The notes beneath the pieces are model-generated. The model was not told the origin of the DNA, ran no database searches, and saw only the letters and a list, made by a program, of their open reading frames with translations. Shown piece by piece: positions 1-11,959 of a stretch of DNA of 62,041 bases. The position numbers and the translations under genes are program-made. The DNA lies in NCBI GenBank assembly GCA_003427395.1, contig BFEA01000081.1, forward strand, positions 723,864 through 785,904, given 5' to 3'. The DNA is from Chara braunii. Lineage: Eukaryota; Streptophyta; Charophyceae; Charales; Characeae. Position 1 is the stretch's first letter. The number at the start of each line of letters is the position of its first letter.

Positions 1-198
1 GTTCAGGCAGCCATGGGCCCAGCAGCAGGGCGGCTGGCGTACTCGGGCATGATGGACGCATTTAGGGATATAATCAGCAGAGAGGGAGCTGGAGCCCTGT
101 ACTCTGGACTGGCCGCCAACAACATGAAGCTCCTCCCAGCTGCCGCTGTTTCGTATGCCATCCACAATACTGCCCGGAATCTTTGCGACGCCTACTAG
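1..198 (+). CDS. SLC25 mitochondrial carrier family protein, C-terminal end (partial, runs in from the left)
   Basis: The frame is open from base 1 and ends with TAG at 196-198. Its last 61 residues match the C-terminus of the complete carrier at 31671-33749 almost residue for residue, including the shared ends AAMGP and NLCDAY, so this is the end of the third carrier repeat of a paralogue whose start lies outside the window. The family moves nucleotides, cofactors or metabolites across the inner mitochondrial (sometimes plastid) membrane. Differences from the full gene are mostly conservative (for example SYAIHNT against SFAIHDS), which argues for a functional paralogue rather than a fresh duplicate. 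The substrate cannot be told from this piece. Confidence 0.85.
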   Translation, partial: VQAAMGPAAGRLAYSGMMDAFRDIISREGAGALYSGLAANNMKLLPAAAVSYAIHNTARNLCDAY

Positions 199-893
199 GA
201 CCTCGTATGTGCCTCAAGTGAAATTAGTGGTTATGTGTGCATCTTACAGGATGCATCTGACCTTCATGAAAGACGGGTTCGTGCATCTTACGGGATGCTT
301 CTGATCACTTTTTCGTGACAGAAGGATTGGGTCCTACGTAGTAGTTCACTACCACCGCTTGTTTTTGATTGATTGTTTGGAAGGCATTTTAGTCATATGG
401 TTCGGAATTGGCAAAGATGAGCATGTTTGCAGCCTTGCCTTACATAGTGGGATGAACTGGTAGAAAGAACTTTCATATGACTGAATGTCTAAGGTTTGCA
501 GCCCTCAGGTTGGAAGTGGAGATGTGTATCCATCAGTGTATCATTTCTCGCCTACGTGCACAAAGGAGGACGATGCTGAGGACTCTGTAGAGTCTGTACT
601 ACTACAGTGACACAGTGCTGCTATTGAGATAGAAAAAGAAATAAGGGACAGGCAAGGTTATCGTTTGCCCCGAGGACAACAGACACATTGATTGAAAGTA
701 AAACAAAGGACGTTACCTCTGTTGAAAGATGCTGGCACTGAGGGGAAGAGGGACATATATTTGTAATCGGGGTTTGGAAGTCATTTGGTGGGGAAGGGAC
801 AAAGATTTGTAATTGGGGTGATAGTGAGTAATGTTGAAGCTTTGGGAGGATGGTGTAGTGAATCTAGTGATATCCAGAGAGTGCGAGGAGAGG
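199..893. other. 3' flank of the carrier fragment, no gene seen
   Basis: No convincing coding frame. A short motif, GCATCTTAC(A/G)GGATGC, occurs twice about 45 bases apart (239-258 and 283-299) and is partly self-complementary, so it could form small hairpins in the 3' UTR of the carrier transcript. No clear polyadenylation signal could be fixed. Confidence 0.4.
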
Positions 894-897
894 GAGG

Positions 898-1203
898 GTC
901 GAGGAATTTGGAGGGATAGGAACTATTAGGGAGAGAGATCAGAGTGTCCTTCAGGGCCTTTCGGGCATTCCACAGACACCTTGTGAATGTGGAGGACTAA
1001 GAAAGGGTACTGCTGCTACTGCACGAGGACGGGAGAGCGCGAGGAGGGGGACTAAGAAAGGGTACTGCTGCTACTGCACGAGGACGGGAGAGCGCGAGGA
1101 GGGGGAGGGTTGAGGAATTTGGAAGGACAGCCTGGACAGGGATAGAGATCAGAGTGTTCTTTGGGTCCTTTTGGGCATTCCACAGACACCTTGTGAATGT
1201 GGA
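898..1203 (+). repeat. nested direct duplications (about 211-bp spacing containing a 55-bp tandem pair)
   Basis: A segment of about 95 bases beginning GAGGAATTTGGA and ending CCTTGTGAATGTGGA occurs at 898-993 and again at about 1109-1203. Between them a 55-bp unit starting GGACTAAGAAAGGGTACT is present twice in tandem (994-1048 and 1049-1103) and a third, decayed copy of its start follows the second large copy at about 1201. This is local duplication history; no coding function is seen. Confidence 0.8.
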
Positions 1204-1556
1204 CGACTAAGAAAGGGTACTCCACGAGGAAGGGAAGAAATCTTGTGGAACGGGTGTGTACCGATTGTATGGGGACAAGTGTTGGATGTTGTACTTTTAA
1301 CGATTGCAATGTGAAGGATACTCTTGAATTGTTTGTGTGCACATCTCACGTCTCCCTCTCGTTTTCATATCGGTAGGCGTGTGATCATGTATGCACAGAG
1401 TGTGGTGTAATTACTCAGGAGGGTGTAAAGAGGGTGAAAGGGGAGGGAGCTGGAGAGAGAAATGTTATGGTGAGGGACAGGATCGGGTGGAAAGAACTGA
1501 GGACAAAAGTTGGGACACACATCCATCACACACACGCACATGCACCCTCCCCCCCC

Positions 1557-1559
<3 letters not shown>

Positions 1560-1645
<86 letters not shown>
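1560..1645. repeat. (CT)n microsatellite
   Basis: About 86 bases of uninterrupted CT dinucleotides. Long open frames of alternating Ser-Leu or Arg-Glu here are artefacts of the repeat. Confidence 0.98.
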
Positions 1646-1648
<3 letters not shown>

Positions 1649-1660
1649 GGTTTCTAAAGT

Positions 1661-1791
1661 GTATGCATGTTGTTGATTGACACTGACTTACATAATGCAA
1701 ATTATGCAATTGAAGATGGGATTCTGGAATTGTATGCATGTTGACGAGTGACACTGTGACTTAGATAATGCAAATTATGCAATTGCAGATT
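1661..1791 (+). repeat. 71-bp tandem duplication
   Basis: A unit beginning GTATGCATGTTG and containing ATAATGCAAATTATGCAATTG starts at 1661 and again at 1732. The copies differ by a few substitutions and a small insertion. The core AATGCAAATTATGCAATT is itself nearly palindromic. Confidence 0.8.
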
Positions 1792-4700
1792 GGATGATTG
1801 GCAGAATTTTGACGGGTGTATTCGGATTCAAGGTCTTGTGGAATGAATTACCGGGGAGTTAGTTCTGGCTTGGAAACTGGTCAGGCCCAGAGACCAGACT
1901 CCAGAGGGTTTGTGTGTGAAATTGGTGATTGAGGTACTCATGCTGCTTCAGGCATTGCTTAACCTGTCGATGCGAGACAGTCTAAAGAAGTGAGCACCAG
2001 TTTGCGTACTTGACATCCCCCGCACCCCAAAAATCTCTCCTCGTGCTTTTGGTGCCCATTGCGAATTGATATCACGTGTGGGCCTCACGCTCCCTCATGG
2101 CCCCTGTTTTGTGTATCGTATGAAATTCAGTTCATTTCCTAATTTGTACCGCAGTTTTTGGATGAAGAATTCTCTACCCTGCATTTGAGCTGCTGAACTC
2201 CTTATTGTTCCGTCCTGGTTTAAACTGCCTTTTGTCCATTTCCTAGAGTTCTTGTTTGTCTCTCCTCCTAATACATGTTTGTCCTCGACTTCTTGCCCAC
2301 ACTTCCATCGGCTTGCCCTCCTGCAGCCTCTTTTCAACCTTATAAGTTGACCATCCATTTTGAGGTTGGGAAGACCTTACAAGGTGATGAACCAGACCGT
2401 GATGGCCCAGAATCTTGGTTCTGACTTGTTTTGCTCAACTGCTGGCAGTGGGATTTGATCCCAGGCCGTGAAGGCCACAGGTAGTTGTTCTCAGCAGTTG
2501 AAGATGATTAAACTCAGCCTGGGTCCAATTGCATTTAACTTTGAGAACAGCCTAAAGGAACAGAAAATTATGGTAAAAATAGAGACGAGTGTTAAATTGA
2601 GAGGAGGAAGAGGGAAGAGGCAGGGCTACAGAGAGGAAGGAGGGGGAGGGGAATTAGAAAGTAGGACAGGTATGTGCATGTGTTATGATTCTGGTTGTCT
2701 GCTGTCTGAAGACCAACACTCACTCACATGAACTCCCAGGTATGCCCATACATACACAGAAGGGGAGAGGATAGGAGTATCACACCGCACAGGGAGAGAT
2801 AAACACAGCGTGACAGCGGAAGATTTGACCATGCAATATGACAGGGTACACTGAAAGTGCAATTCACTTCCACTCAATGAAACCATGATAGTCCAAACCC
2901 AGTATTACACTGTTTATTAAACTCTTGAATTGTCAGAATTAACTTCAGACCTACAGTGCACTGCTCAGAAATGAGCATCTTCACTCCCCAAACCTGAGTA
3001 ACCACTTGTTACACCCCTGAGTCCCTGAAACATCAAGCGCCACGCAATTACTGCCTACAGAGGGCAGCGCCACTCTGAAACAGGCCTCTGAGTCCAAGCG
3101 CCACTCAGAGGGTGAAGAAGAAGACCAGCGCCACAGTATCTATGATGATGAGGTGTCAAAAGACTTCCCGGGTGGAAGTCTGCAGCAGCGCCACCAAATC
3201 CTGACAAGATGACCTCTGAGGAAGAAGCTGCAGCTATGGATGTAGTTTAACCCTGGAACCTCACTCCGGAGGAGGGTCCAGCAGGCACCAACTTCTCTCG
3301 CCTCCAGCAGACCTTGATAACCCAGACCTCTGACAGCGCCGCATGCTGGCAGAGTACAGCGCCGGTGCTCCGAAGGTCTGGCTATGTCTGTCTCACACAA
3401 TGCTGAGCCGTCACCACTTCCGGTTCACGCATGGCACAGCAGCGATGTACTCGGTACAAACTGCCAAAAGCCCTGAACCGATGTGCCCATCAGGGCCATC
3501 CTATCTATAGACTAAACTAGCCTAGACTCTACCTAGACTGGACTGACTGAGTGACCGGTACCGCTTCTGTTTCGGCCTCTAGACCTCTACCTTACCCGGC
3601 TTAGGCTATAGGACCGTCTATCAGCATAGGCCTTTAGGGCCTCTGTCCTAGGGGTAGCCCGGGCCTGCTATTCGCAGTTAGGGTAGCAGTAGGAAATTCA
3701 GTTAGTGCTGGGCCTATATTTTCCCAATTTTGCAGATATGTCGCTCACGAATTTCCCCTACAGGTAGGTCTCTCGGTTAGCCCTCAGCCAAACAAAATTA
3801 CGAATCTGTCCTACCTATGGTACAGAGAGAGGCTACAGGCGACCAGAAACAGCAAGTCATTGCACATGGCTTGCACAATATCTGTGTTGATGGTTTGTGC
3901 TAGTTGGTGACCAGGGAAAGCTGATGCGTATGGTCCATATTTGTCATAATGGTTAAGGGAACTTGAGGATAGAGTTGATGAGAATGCATTAAAAAAAAAA
4001 GGGTAATGACATGTGCATAGCATGCATGGATTATGCACCTGTATGACTGACCGAAGCTAGGGGAAAGGAACGACCTATTACCCTCGTTGACAACAAGAGT
4101 GCTCTTGCTAAGTACGGGTATTACGTCGGGTAATGCTTCCTATGGCACCGCCTAATAACCAATCATGTCGAGATTCATTGTGTGCTCAGGAGGTGCTGTC
4201 CAACTGTTCCGGCATTGACAGCCAATCAGGCCCGAACTCTCTTCAATGCTCTTGTATGCCATAAACCATCATGTGTGCAGTTTTTCTTCCCCATGAACTT
4301 CTGAGTCGCTATGGGGTGACGGCCTACCGGGCGCCTCAAGTGTTTAGGTGCAACAGCCTGTATGCCAAACCTTTTCATAGCACTCACAGAACGAAAACAT
4401 TGCTCCTTTTTTTTATTTGAAACCAGTTTCCGTCTACTAGGGGGACTCTGGGGGAGTGATACGGGGTATTACGGGCGACACCCCAAGTAGGCCTACTACT
4501 GGTCGCTCTATTCGATTGGTGGCGAGCAACTCCTGCCAGAATGGAACTGGCACTTTCTTGTCATGTAGCTGGTGGGTTAAGTAAACAGACCCTTAAAAGC
4601 CTAAGAGGTTGAGCCATAACATTCCTGTTGATTCCTTCTGCGCCCTGTTCCATTGAATTGCAATCATCACACATGAAGACTTTCACCTTCCCCTGAAGTT

Positions 4701-5536
4701 CCTGAACATAACACATCCTCACCATGACTGTAGACTAGTATGATCTCCCCAGCACATAAGACACTCTCATCATGACTGTCCAACTGGAAGGATAGCTTGT
4801 AATAGACTTGTATGGACGGTAGTTCACTTCAAACTTTCAAGAGAGAGTACCCAGTCAGTACTGACTGAACCATGATTACCACTGTGTGATCGTCTGTGAG
4901 TACCCCTGACCAGCCACCGGGCCAGACGTGACTGGGGTTCCCGGCCATGCCCGGAGGGGCCGGGTTATGACCGGGCCGGTTACGGCAGGTCAAGGCCTGC
5001 CACACGTTCGGGGGGGAGGGTTCTGGGGGATTCATAGTCTAAGAATGTTGCTGCCTCATCGGCAATTGGGGAGGGGGGGTTCAGACACCCCATAACTGAA
5101 CAAGGGAAAAAAAAAAAAAAGGGGGGGAACTGTGTCTGCATCACAATGATAGTTTGAAATAGGCAAAAAAAAACATGCATTGGTAGGTTTCCTGCGGCCC
5201 ACGTTCAGAAAGGCAATTAGAACACGGGCCAGCGATTCGGACAAGGTCTGTGTTTAGATAACGCAGACTAGGCAGGTTCGTCACCGGTTCCTTCCCAGGT
5301 ACTAGTCCGGTCCACTTCACATGGGACATCAGGTGAAAAATAACTGGCCTTTCCCAATCCTTTGGGACATCAAGCCTGAAGGGCACTGAACGTCCCAATC
5401 AATTGGGGAACCAGTGATTTTCCAGGCAACCCTCACACAGCCTGAGTGGACCGGTGGACCGGTGTGAATCAACCACCAGGTCCACCACGCGGCCCGTACG
5501 AGAGAGGGGGTTCTGTTCATCCCCGGCGGATTCCCC

Positions 5537-5540
<4 letters not shown>
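1792..5540. other. non-coding stretch, no gene recognised
   Basis: I find no family-recognisable protein and no RNA gene. The stretch 3500-3670 is unusually rich in CTAG and TAGG words. A run of A at 5107-5120 is followed by a G run. Small open frames are all short and of skewed composition. A tRNA-like B-box at about 2450 was considered and not accepted. Confidence 0.4.

Positions 5541-5574
<34 letters not shown>
5541..5574. repeat. (CT)n microsatellite at the broken end of element 1
   Basis: About 34 bases of CT. It lies immediately beyond the last recognisable sequence of ORF X of element 1, so the element now ends in the microsatellite rather than in a 3' LTR. Confidence 0.95.
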
Positions 5575-5579
<5 letters not shown>

Positions 5580-5582
5580 CGC

Positions 5583-5921
5583 GCGCGTGAAAGATTTTCT
5601 CCGAAGCGTTGTCTTGATAGCCGTATGCCGCAGCGGGCTGATGGTGCTGATGTCGCCACTGAAGGCGACGACCGTAGACACGTGGCTGATTCCAGGAGCT
5701 GATCGCCGATGAACTGCTACCGCCTCTGCTAAAACAACCGCCCGGGGACTGCCTGCAAAGCGAAACTCAGTGGCTGCGTACACTCCCTGGGTACAAAAGA
5801 ACTGCGCAAGTCGCCAAAGGTCCGGGTTGAGCCGCGGGTGATGAACTTGTCGAATCGCTGAGATGTAACACCGTGGCACCAGCAGAGGATCGCCTAGAGC
5901 TCGCTCCGTAAGAAAACCCAT
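5583..5921 (-). pseudogene. accessory ORF X of element 1 (N-terminal part)
   Basis: ATG at 5921 opens 28 bases before the integrase stop (TAG at 5894-5896) in a different frame. The first about 105 residues are clearly homologous to ORF X of element 2 (shared words TERAL, RQVHHPRLNPDL against RQVCHPWLNTDL, RRLAQFF/WRLAQFF, VHRR, AFSGDIS). The homology stops at about 5583, where the frame runs into the CT microsatellite. No known domain is recognised. Synonymous-type divergence between the two elements suggests it was a translated protein. Role unknown. Confidence 0.75.
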
Positions 5922-7096
5922 GGCGATGGCGACGGGGACGGAGTAACAGAAAGAGAACGAGAAGGAGACGGAGAGACAGGCGATAAACAGTCGTCGTCCT
6001 CTTCCGCAGTCGAGGAGGAATTAGATGAAGGCGAAGATGGGGAAGAAGGAAGGGGGCGAAGGTAGGACACGTGGCGGATGATCAGACGAGCCGATCGGCT
6101 GCCGGAGACCTCAGGCGCAAGCCATACGGTGTTCACGCCGGTCGGTCCGAGCTCAATCACTCGGAATCGCCCGAAGAATCGTGGCGCTAGTTTACCCTGG
6201 CGAGCACATTTCCTCACCTGCGCGATGTCCCCCAATTTGTACTGGGGTCGTGGACCTGCGTTCCCGTTCCGGGCCTCGTAGCTTCGGACCTGTCGGCCTC
6301 GGGCCAACTCGATCATTTTCTGGCGTTTTCTATCTAAGTGTCGCTTGGCCTTGTCCCGTGCCGTGGCCCTTGTGGGCCGGCGGTTGAGCGTTGATTCGTC
6401 AGGGAGACTTGGTATCGAAATGCAAGCGATGCTATTGGTCCTTAATTGGAAGGGGCTTAGGTCCGTCGATTCATGGGGCGTTCCGCGATGGACCGCTAGG
6501 ATGTGGTCGACGATATCGGGCCAGGGCCTCGGATCCCGTGCCACGATGTTTCGTCGCAGCGCTNTCTTTATCACCCTATTTGCGTTTTCTACTAGCCCAT
6601 TGGATTGTGACATATGGGGCGCGGTATTCCGCACAGCGACACCGTGTATGACCAAGTTCCTTAATACTTCCCCTCTGAATTCTGCCCCGTTATCGGTCAG
6701 GATTTCTTCCGTATCCTGGTGCATCNCGAGAAAACGGTTAACATACCGCGCGATTTCGGCGGCTTGTCGCGTGCGACATGGGTAGGCCTTGATCCATTTT
6801 GAAAAGTGGTCGACAAATATCAACAGGACTGAATATTCACAACTATTAGGACCAGGGGGTACCACGATATCGGTATTATCCATACTCACCCTTTGGAACG
6901 ACCGCTCAACTACCGTTGGTACTATCGATCTTGGCGGTTGGATCAGCGCCTTGTCAGTAGCACAGACTTGACAGTTTGCGATGATGAATTTCAAATCGTC
7001 TCGAATATTGGACCAATACCATTCGTTTTTGTCGATGGCCGACTCCGTAATCCGTACGGCAAAATGGGCAGCCGTTTTTTCGTGTGCTGTCTTCAC
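5894..7096 (-). pseudogene. Ty3/gypsy integrase of element 1
   Basis: This 400-residue frame holds an HHCC zinc-binding head (H5, H11, C42, C45), then the catalytic core with D73 (SMDNTD), D135 (TDNGAEF) and E170 (NGLVENANR), so the DDE triad is complete. A GPY/F-like C-terminal module follows (RFFGRFRVIELGPTGVN) and a Ser/Pro-rich acidic tail. No chromodomain is visible. Integrase would join the cDNA ends to host DNA in the nucleus. Two ambiguous bases (6564 and 6726) leave unknown residues. It is separated by a frame change from the PHD-like module upstream and overlaps ORF X by 28 bases downstream. The domain itself looks intact; the element around it is not. Confidence 0.92.
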
Positions 7097-7176
7097 CCAG
7101 TCGTACCTCGTGAACGGATGCGGTACAACTATCCAAATCCCACTGCCGTCTGTTTTCCGTTTTTCTAACCTACCCT

Positions 7177-7644
7177 CTATCCATCGGTGATCCCGAGCCC
7201 TTTCATTAGGCTAGCCCTCCTCCGATCTTCCTTGGTGAAATCCTGGAGGGGGTTACCCACTAAGGTGGCAATCAAAGCGATGTCGGTCCATACTTCGGCC
7301 CTTCTATACTTCCGGGTCTTCTCCAATCCTTCTGACGTGGCATCCAAAAAGCGAGCCTCGGTCGGGAACTTGCCAACCCGAAACAAGGGGCATAGCCACG
7401 GTTTACTATCATTTCGATATTGGATGCACAAGCCATGGGCTCGTGCGACACACTTTCGACAATTTACCCATTCCACATAGCCTTCCCCGTTAGGACACAT
7501 GGAGACTGAATATACGCGAGAAATTGCTTCGCAAAAATAGCAAAATTTATCAGGCAGGGAGAGAAGAGATGAAGAGGAGATGGGAGAAAGAGGGATAGTG
7601 AGGTTACCTCCGACACCCATTGCCACCGGTCTGCTTCTTGCCAC
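7177..7644 (-). pseudogene. PHD-finger-like module and integrase N-terminal linker of element 1
   Basis: The frame carries CYFC, then about 25 residues on CRKC, four residues later H, then C (ARAHGLC) and finally CPLF where the family pattern expects CPLC. This is the C4HC3 spacing of a PHD finger, with the last cysteine lost here and kept in element 2 (CPLCR at about 58664). A conserved linker follows (KYRRAEVWT, DRRRA). PHD fingers usually read histone H3 tails, so a targeting role is plausible but is inference. The module overlaps the end of the RNase H frame at 7604-7644 in another frame. Confidence 0.7.
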
Positions 7645-8117
7645 GTGGGAGAATTGCCATTTGTCCGTACTTAGGCCCGTTTGCCGGTTCTGACTCCTTC
7701 CACGGAGTGATTTCCTCGCCCTTAGGTACTTTAGCGGGCTGATGCAGACGTGTCAGTCCGTCCGCGTTGCCGTGTCTTTCTGTCTTCCGATGGATGATGT
7801 CGAAGTCGTACTCCTGTAGACGTACCGCCCAACGCCCAATCATGCCCGTTTAATTAGTGAGTTTTTTCAAGGCCAGCAGGGGCTCATGATCCGTCAAAAG
7901 GCGGAACTTCTAGATACGGATGGAAGTGTTGGATACTCCAGACCAGTGCATAGCATTCGCCTTGGGGTGCTAAGTCATTTCTCCGTTCGTCTGGCACCAT
8001 TCGCAACGCGTACTCGATGATGTGTTCGCGACCATCGTTCCCCTTCTACGCTAAAATAGCGGAAATAGCTTCCGGTTGCCAGTCCGTGATAAGAATGAAC
8101 TGTTTCGAGGGGTCCGG
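7604..8117 (-). pseudogene. RNase H domain of element 1 (frameshifted)
   Basis: The last part is an open frame (7843-7604) matching the end of the element 2 RNase H domain (IGRWAVRLQEYDFDIIHR, ERHGNADGLTRLH). The stretch 7850-8117 still resembles the catalytic half (start of the domain after the RT stop at about 8118) but is cut by stops and shifts. RNase H would degrade the RNA strand during reverse transcription. Confidence 0.75.
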
Positions 8118-9480
8118 TCAGATCAAAATAGGTGTCGTCGCCATAGCATTTTTGAGGGTCGCGAAAGACTGCTCACACTCCGCATCCCAACTGAGAGGCT
8201 GGTCCTTTTGTAACAGGTTCGTTAGTGGCCGTGCAATCGCGGCGAAGCCTTTGATGAAACGACGATAGTACGATGCCAGCCCTAGGAAGGCTCGAACCTG
8301 CGTCAGCGACATGGGAACTGGAGCCTCTCTAACCGCCGCGACCTTTCTCGAGTCAGACCACAATCCTCCACGCGTCACGACGTAACCCAGGAACGAAATT
8401 TCTGAGAGGAAAAATTCGCTCTTCTCGAGTGCGATCTTGAATACAGCGTCTCTCACCGCTCCCAACGTCCACTCAATGTGTTGAGCATGTCCGTGATAGG
8501 TCTCCGAGTAGACAAGGATATCGTCCATGTATACGATCACGCAAAAGTTGATCATTCCCTGAGTTAGCCGTGTCTTGTTGACGAACTTCTGGAACGTCAT
8601 GTTCATCGCTCGCTGAAACGTGGCAGGCACATTGCATATCCCCATCGGACACCGAACCCACTGCCTCGTGCCCTCAAACAACACGAAGACTGTCTTCGGC
8701 CTATCTTCCTCCTTAACCAGAATGTGATGGAAGTCATGCCGAATATCAAACTTACTAAAATAATTAGCGCATCCAATCGCATCCAACAAATCATCAATCC
8801 GGGGGAGGGGATACACATCTTTAATTGTGATTTCATTTAGTTTGCGATAATCGATACATATGCGGATTGATCCGTTTTTCTTCGGCACTAATACTACTGG
8901 AAACGACCATGGTCTAGTGACGGGTTCGATCCACCCGCTTGTTTCGAATTCCCAAATTCGTTCGAGAGCCTTTTTTCCGTTCTATCAGGGAGTATCAGTA
9001 GGGCTTGCAGTGGATGGGGGAATGATTTCCCGTCTGAATTTCGTGTTGGATGACCAACGATTAGCCGATGTAAGTGTCTGTTACGCTAATCACTCCCTGA
9101 TACTCCGTCAGAATGTCCGCAATCAAACGATGAATCTCATCAGGTATGTATTGTGGAACGTGTAACTCAAAAAGCTGGTCCCGGATTCGTACGTCGATCT
9201 GCTTCGTGCGTGATCGTTTCGCCACATCGGGCGGTGGCGCCGAGATAAACGAAGGGTCCGATCGCCAGGAGAACACCGTGACCATCATCTGGGCGCCTTC
9301 CTCTCGGATGGCCACGTGTCCTTCCGGGGTGATCCCATCGCAGATATCCTGCCATGGTACGATTTTAGTTGCAATCATTACTCCGAGCTCATCTGATTCA
9401 TCCTCGAGACGCCTAGGGGGTTCCAAAGAACTGGCCTCCGCCCCTAGACGTAACAGTCGTACTTCCTTTGCGGGTGTCAA
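8118..9480 (-). pseudogene. reverse transcriptase of element 1, with N-terminal linker
   Basis: From 8888 to 8118 the frame shows the RT core: KKNGSIRICIDYRKLNEIT, then FSKFDIRH (first catalytic Asp), QWVRCPMGICN (fingers/palm), and YMDDILVYS, the catalytic YxDD box, intact. The thumb/connection follows with the Ty3-typical RAFLGLASYYRRFIKGFA. The upstream part 9480-9061 is the protease-RT linker, closed by a stop at about 9060; RT sequence resumes at about 8950 (SGWIEPVTRPWSFPVVLV). It synthesises cDNA in virus-like particles. Frame breaks on both sides make this copy inactive as a polyprotein. Confidence 0.92.
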
Positions 9481-9486
9481 TAGGGA

Positions 9487-10310
9487 CTACGGTAGATATG
9501 TGATATCGCAGTAGTGTTTCTTGTCGTTGTATCGGGCGAGGAGAGGGGAAATTCCTTTGTACGGGGTTTGCGGGGGTTCCAAGCAATCGACCATCCTCGA
9601 AATTTGTACGAGGGGTTCACCCAAAATCATCGCCTTGGTCCTGTGGATGTTCCGACTGGTTAGATGCATCGTTCTTGCGATTGTTCTGGACGGCGGGTAA
9701 TAAATATGCTGTCGTGCTAGCTTCAGAATTTCTGGATCATTTTCGTCACTGTTATCTGCATCCCCCGATGATGGTTCATCGTCTGCGGAGTCTTCCCAGG
9801 TGATCATACTAAGAGTCCCCGCTATCATCGGCGAAACTCGCGGGACTGCGTTGATGGTAGTACGAAGAGTCAGTCTCATAGGCACAGCATAGGGTTTTCC
9901 TCTCGTATTTCGGAGGATGATTGACCGTCGCTCGAAATCCAAATTCGCTCGTAATGCCACAAGAGCGGGAAGACCGAAAAGAACATCGTATGTGTTTACG
10001 TCTAATACCACGACATCTCCTAGTGCATGCATCTTTCCTAATCGGAAAGCGACATTGGTCATTTTTCCCACTGTTTTAATCTTTTATTCGTCTGCCGAAA
10101 CGAGCTGATCCTTTTCTGTAAGCATGATCAAATCGTTTTTCCTTCCCGCCCTCTCAACTACTCGCAGCGAAATAGCCAAAACAACAGCTCCCGAATCAAT
10201 GATTGCATTGTACGAAATTCCCCATATTTCGATCTCGCATTCCGCAGATTTCCAGGGGATGGGTTTAATCCGTAGAAAATGATCGTCTTTCTGTATTAGT
10301 CCTACTCATA
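9487..10310 (-). pseudogene. retropepsin-like protease region of element 1
   Basis: The aspartic protease signature appears as ID-SGA near 10195 (element 2 has MDTGS at 55725), followed after a stop by the open frame 10071-9487 with DVNTYDVLFGLPALV, matching DVRSYSVLLGLPWAM of element 2, the second half of the protease fold. A variable acidic linker follows. The protease would cut Gag-Pol. The stop near 10075 splits the domain. Confidence 0.8.
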
Positions 10311-10414
10311 TTGGATCCGACGTGCCAACCGTATTTTCTTCTGGCGTGGGGCTTTTGGCCTTCATGTTTGTTGCTCGAGCGAGGGCGAATCGTTTCCGAT
10401 TCGCCTTATAACAT

Positions 10415-11908
10415 TCACTCATTAGCTTGTTCAGAGATCGAGAGCAGATGTCCGATCGGAAGTGGAATCCGATGATCCAAGGCTCGGATAATGTTGAGCA
10501 CATCGATTTCCCCAGTGACGAAGGTGGGTCCTCCCGACTCCATTTCTTCTGGAGAAGTTCGCCACTCCGCCACTTCTTTCTGTTCCGGCGCCGACCTAAT
10601 TGTTCCAATCATTCCAAGCCCAGGATAACCAAACGATACGTACTGATCTAATGGGATGAGCTCAGCAGCCTCTTCCGAGGTTGCTAACGCACTTCCTACC
10701 CCTTCCATTTCTTCCATCAGGGCCCCCACCCGTCCAGGTCCGTTAGCGATGGGAGCCGCAGCCATGGGTGCAACTCTGACCCGTTGTTGCGGGGGCCGGT
10801 GGGGGCAATCACGGGCTAGATGCCCTGGTTGATGGCATGCATAACAGACGTTTAGATTGCCTGCGGCTCCTCCGAGAGCTGGCGCCGGGGCTAGCCCTTG
10901 TTGGATTGGAGGGGCACGCACCACGATGGGCCGCATGTTTCTCATTATAGCTTCTAACTGAGCGTTATGCTCTCGCTGTTCCTTTTTGCTTTCCTGGATT
11001 AGGCTAATTAACGTTTTGGTTAGCTCGAAAATAGCAGTAGACTCATTTGTCCTTACCGGGTTCTCAATCAGGGGCGGCACTGGCGGGGGTGCTATCATTA
11101 CAGGTGCTGGTATCACAAGAACGGGGACACTCGTGATTACACTCGGGGCGGCTCATTTAGGGGCTATCTTTTCCAGATAGGTGACCGCGCCAAACACAAA
11201 TCCTATATTCTCGAACTTGTTCTGCAACGCGTCCAACTCGGCTCTTGCCCTTGCAAGCTCGGATGAATCTCCTCCTTGGAATAGTCTTCTCCTTCCAGGA
11301 AGTTCGCCGCGAACTTTCGTTCCATCTCCTCTGCAGCGGCCATGATCTGTTGCAGTGTGTGATTGATGGGGGAAAACTGCTTTCGCAGCTTTGCCCTTAT
11401 CGTTCGACTGCAAAGCCCATCAATAAACAAGTCTCTCCCAACTTGCTCACCTCGCTCAGTTTTCACAAACATTCGGTGGAACCGATTTTGATACTCTGCA
11501 ATAGACTCGAGAGCTTTTTGCACCCAATCTTTGATCATGCAGAGTGCTTGCTCTGGGTGGACATAATCAAATCGATTCATAAAATCTCGTTCGAAGGTCG
11601 GAAGATCTACCCATAAACCAGTGATGAGCGTCTCCTCCTAATCGTGCGGGAATGTTTACCTGAGCTTCGTTAGCGTCATACTGCTGTGCTCGGAGCGTGG
11701 CCAACCATGCTCCTGCAAGATGATGTGCAAGGTCAAATAGATAGAGATCAGGTGGCCTCATGGGAGCCCGTGCTCGTGGGGTAGGTTGATTAGGATTTGG
11801 TTGATTAACATTCTGTTGCGGATTCAGATTCTGTGCATTAGCGTTCATGTTGGCCGCCCGTCGATTAACCGATCTACTTCGGGTGATGACGGGGTCGCGT
11901 CTATGCAC
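10415..11908 (-). pseudogene. gag of element 1 (three frames)
   Basis: Gag is spread over frames 11908-11567, 11580-11203, 11413-11153 and 11116-10415. The N-terminal Asn/Pro/Gln-rich stretch leads into a retrotrans_gag-type capsid region (AGAWLATLRAQQYD, HWFMGR, YQNRFHRMF). The last frame holds one zinc knuckle, CYACHQPGHLARDC (CX2CX4HX4C), and a C-terminal region shared with element 2 (GEIDVLNIIRALDHRIPLPIG). Gag forms the particle and binds the element RNA. At least two frameshifts disable it. Confidence 0.88.
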
Positions 11909-11959
11909 GTTCCGGGGTCGAGGTCACCCTCGGTTAGCCAGATGGCCCAATTAGCGTGC

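Noticed and set aside
2440-2480. tRNA-like B-box (GGGATTTGATCCC) suggesting a tRNA or SINE
   Set aside because: No A box at a proper distance on either strand and no cloverleaf.
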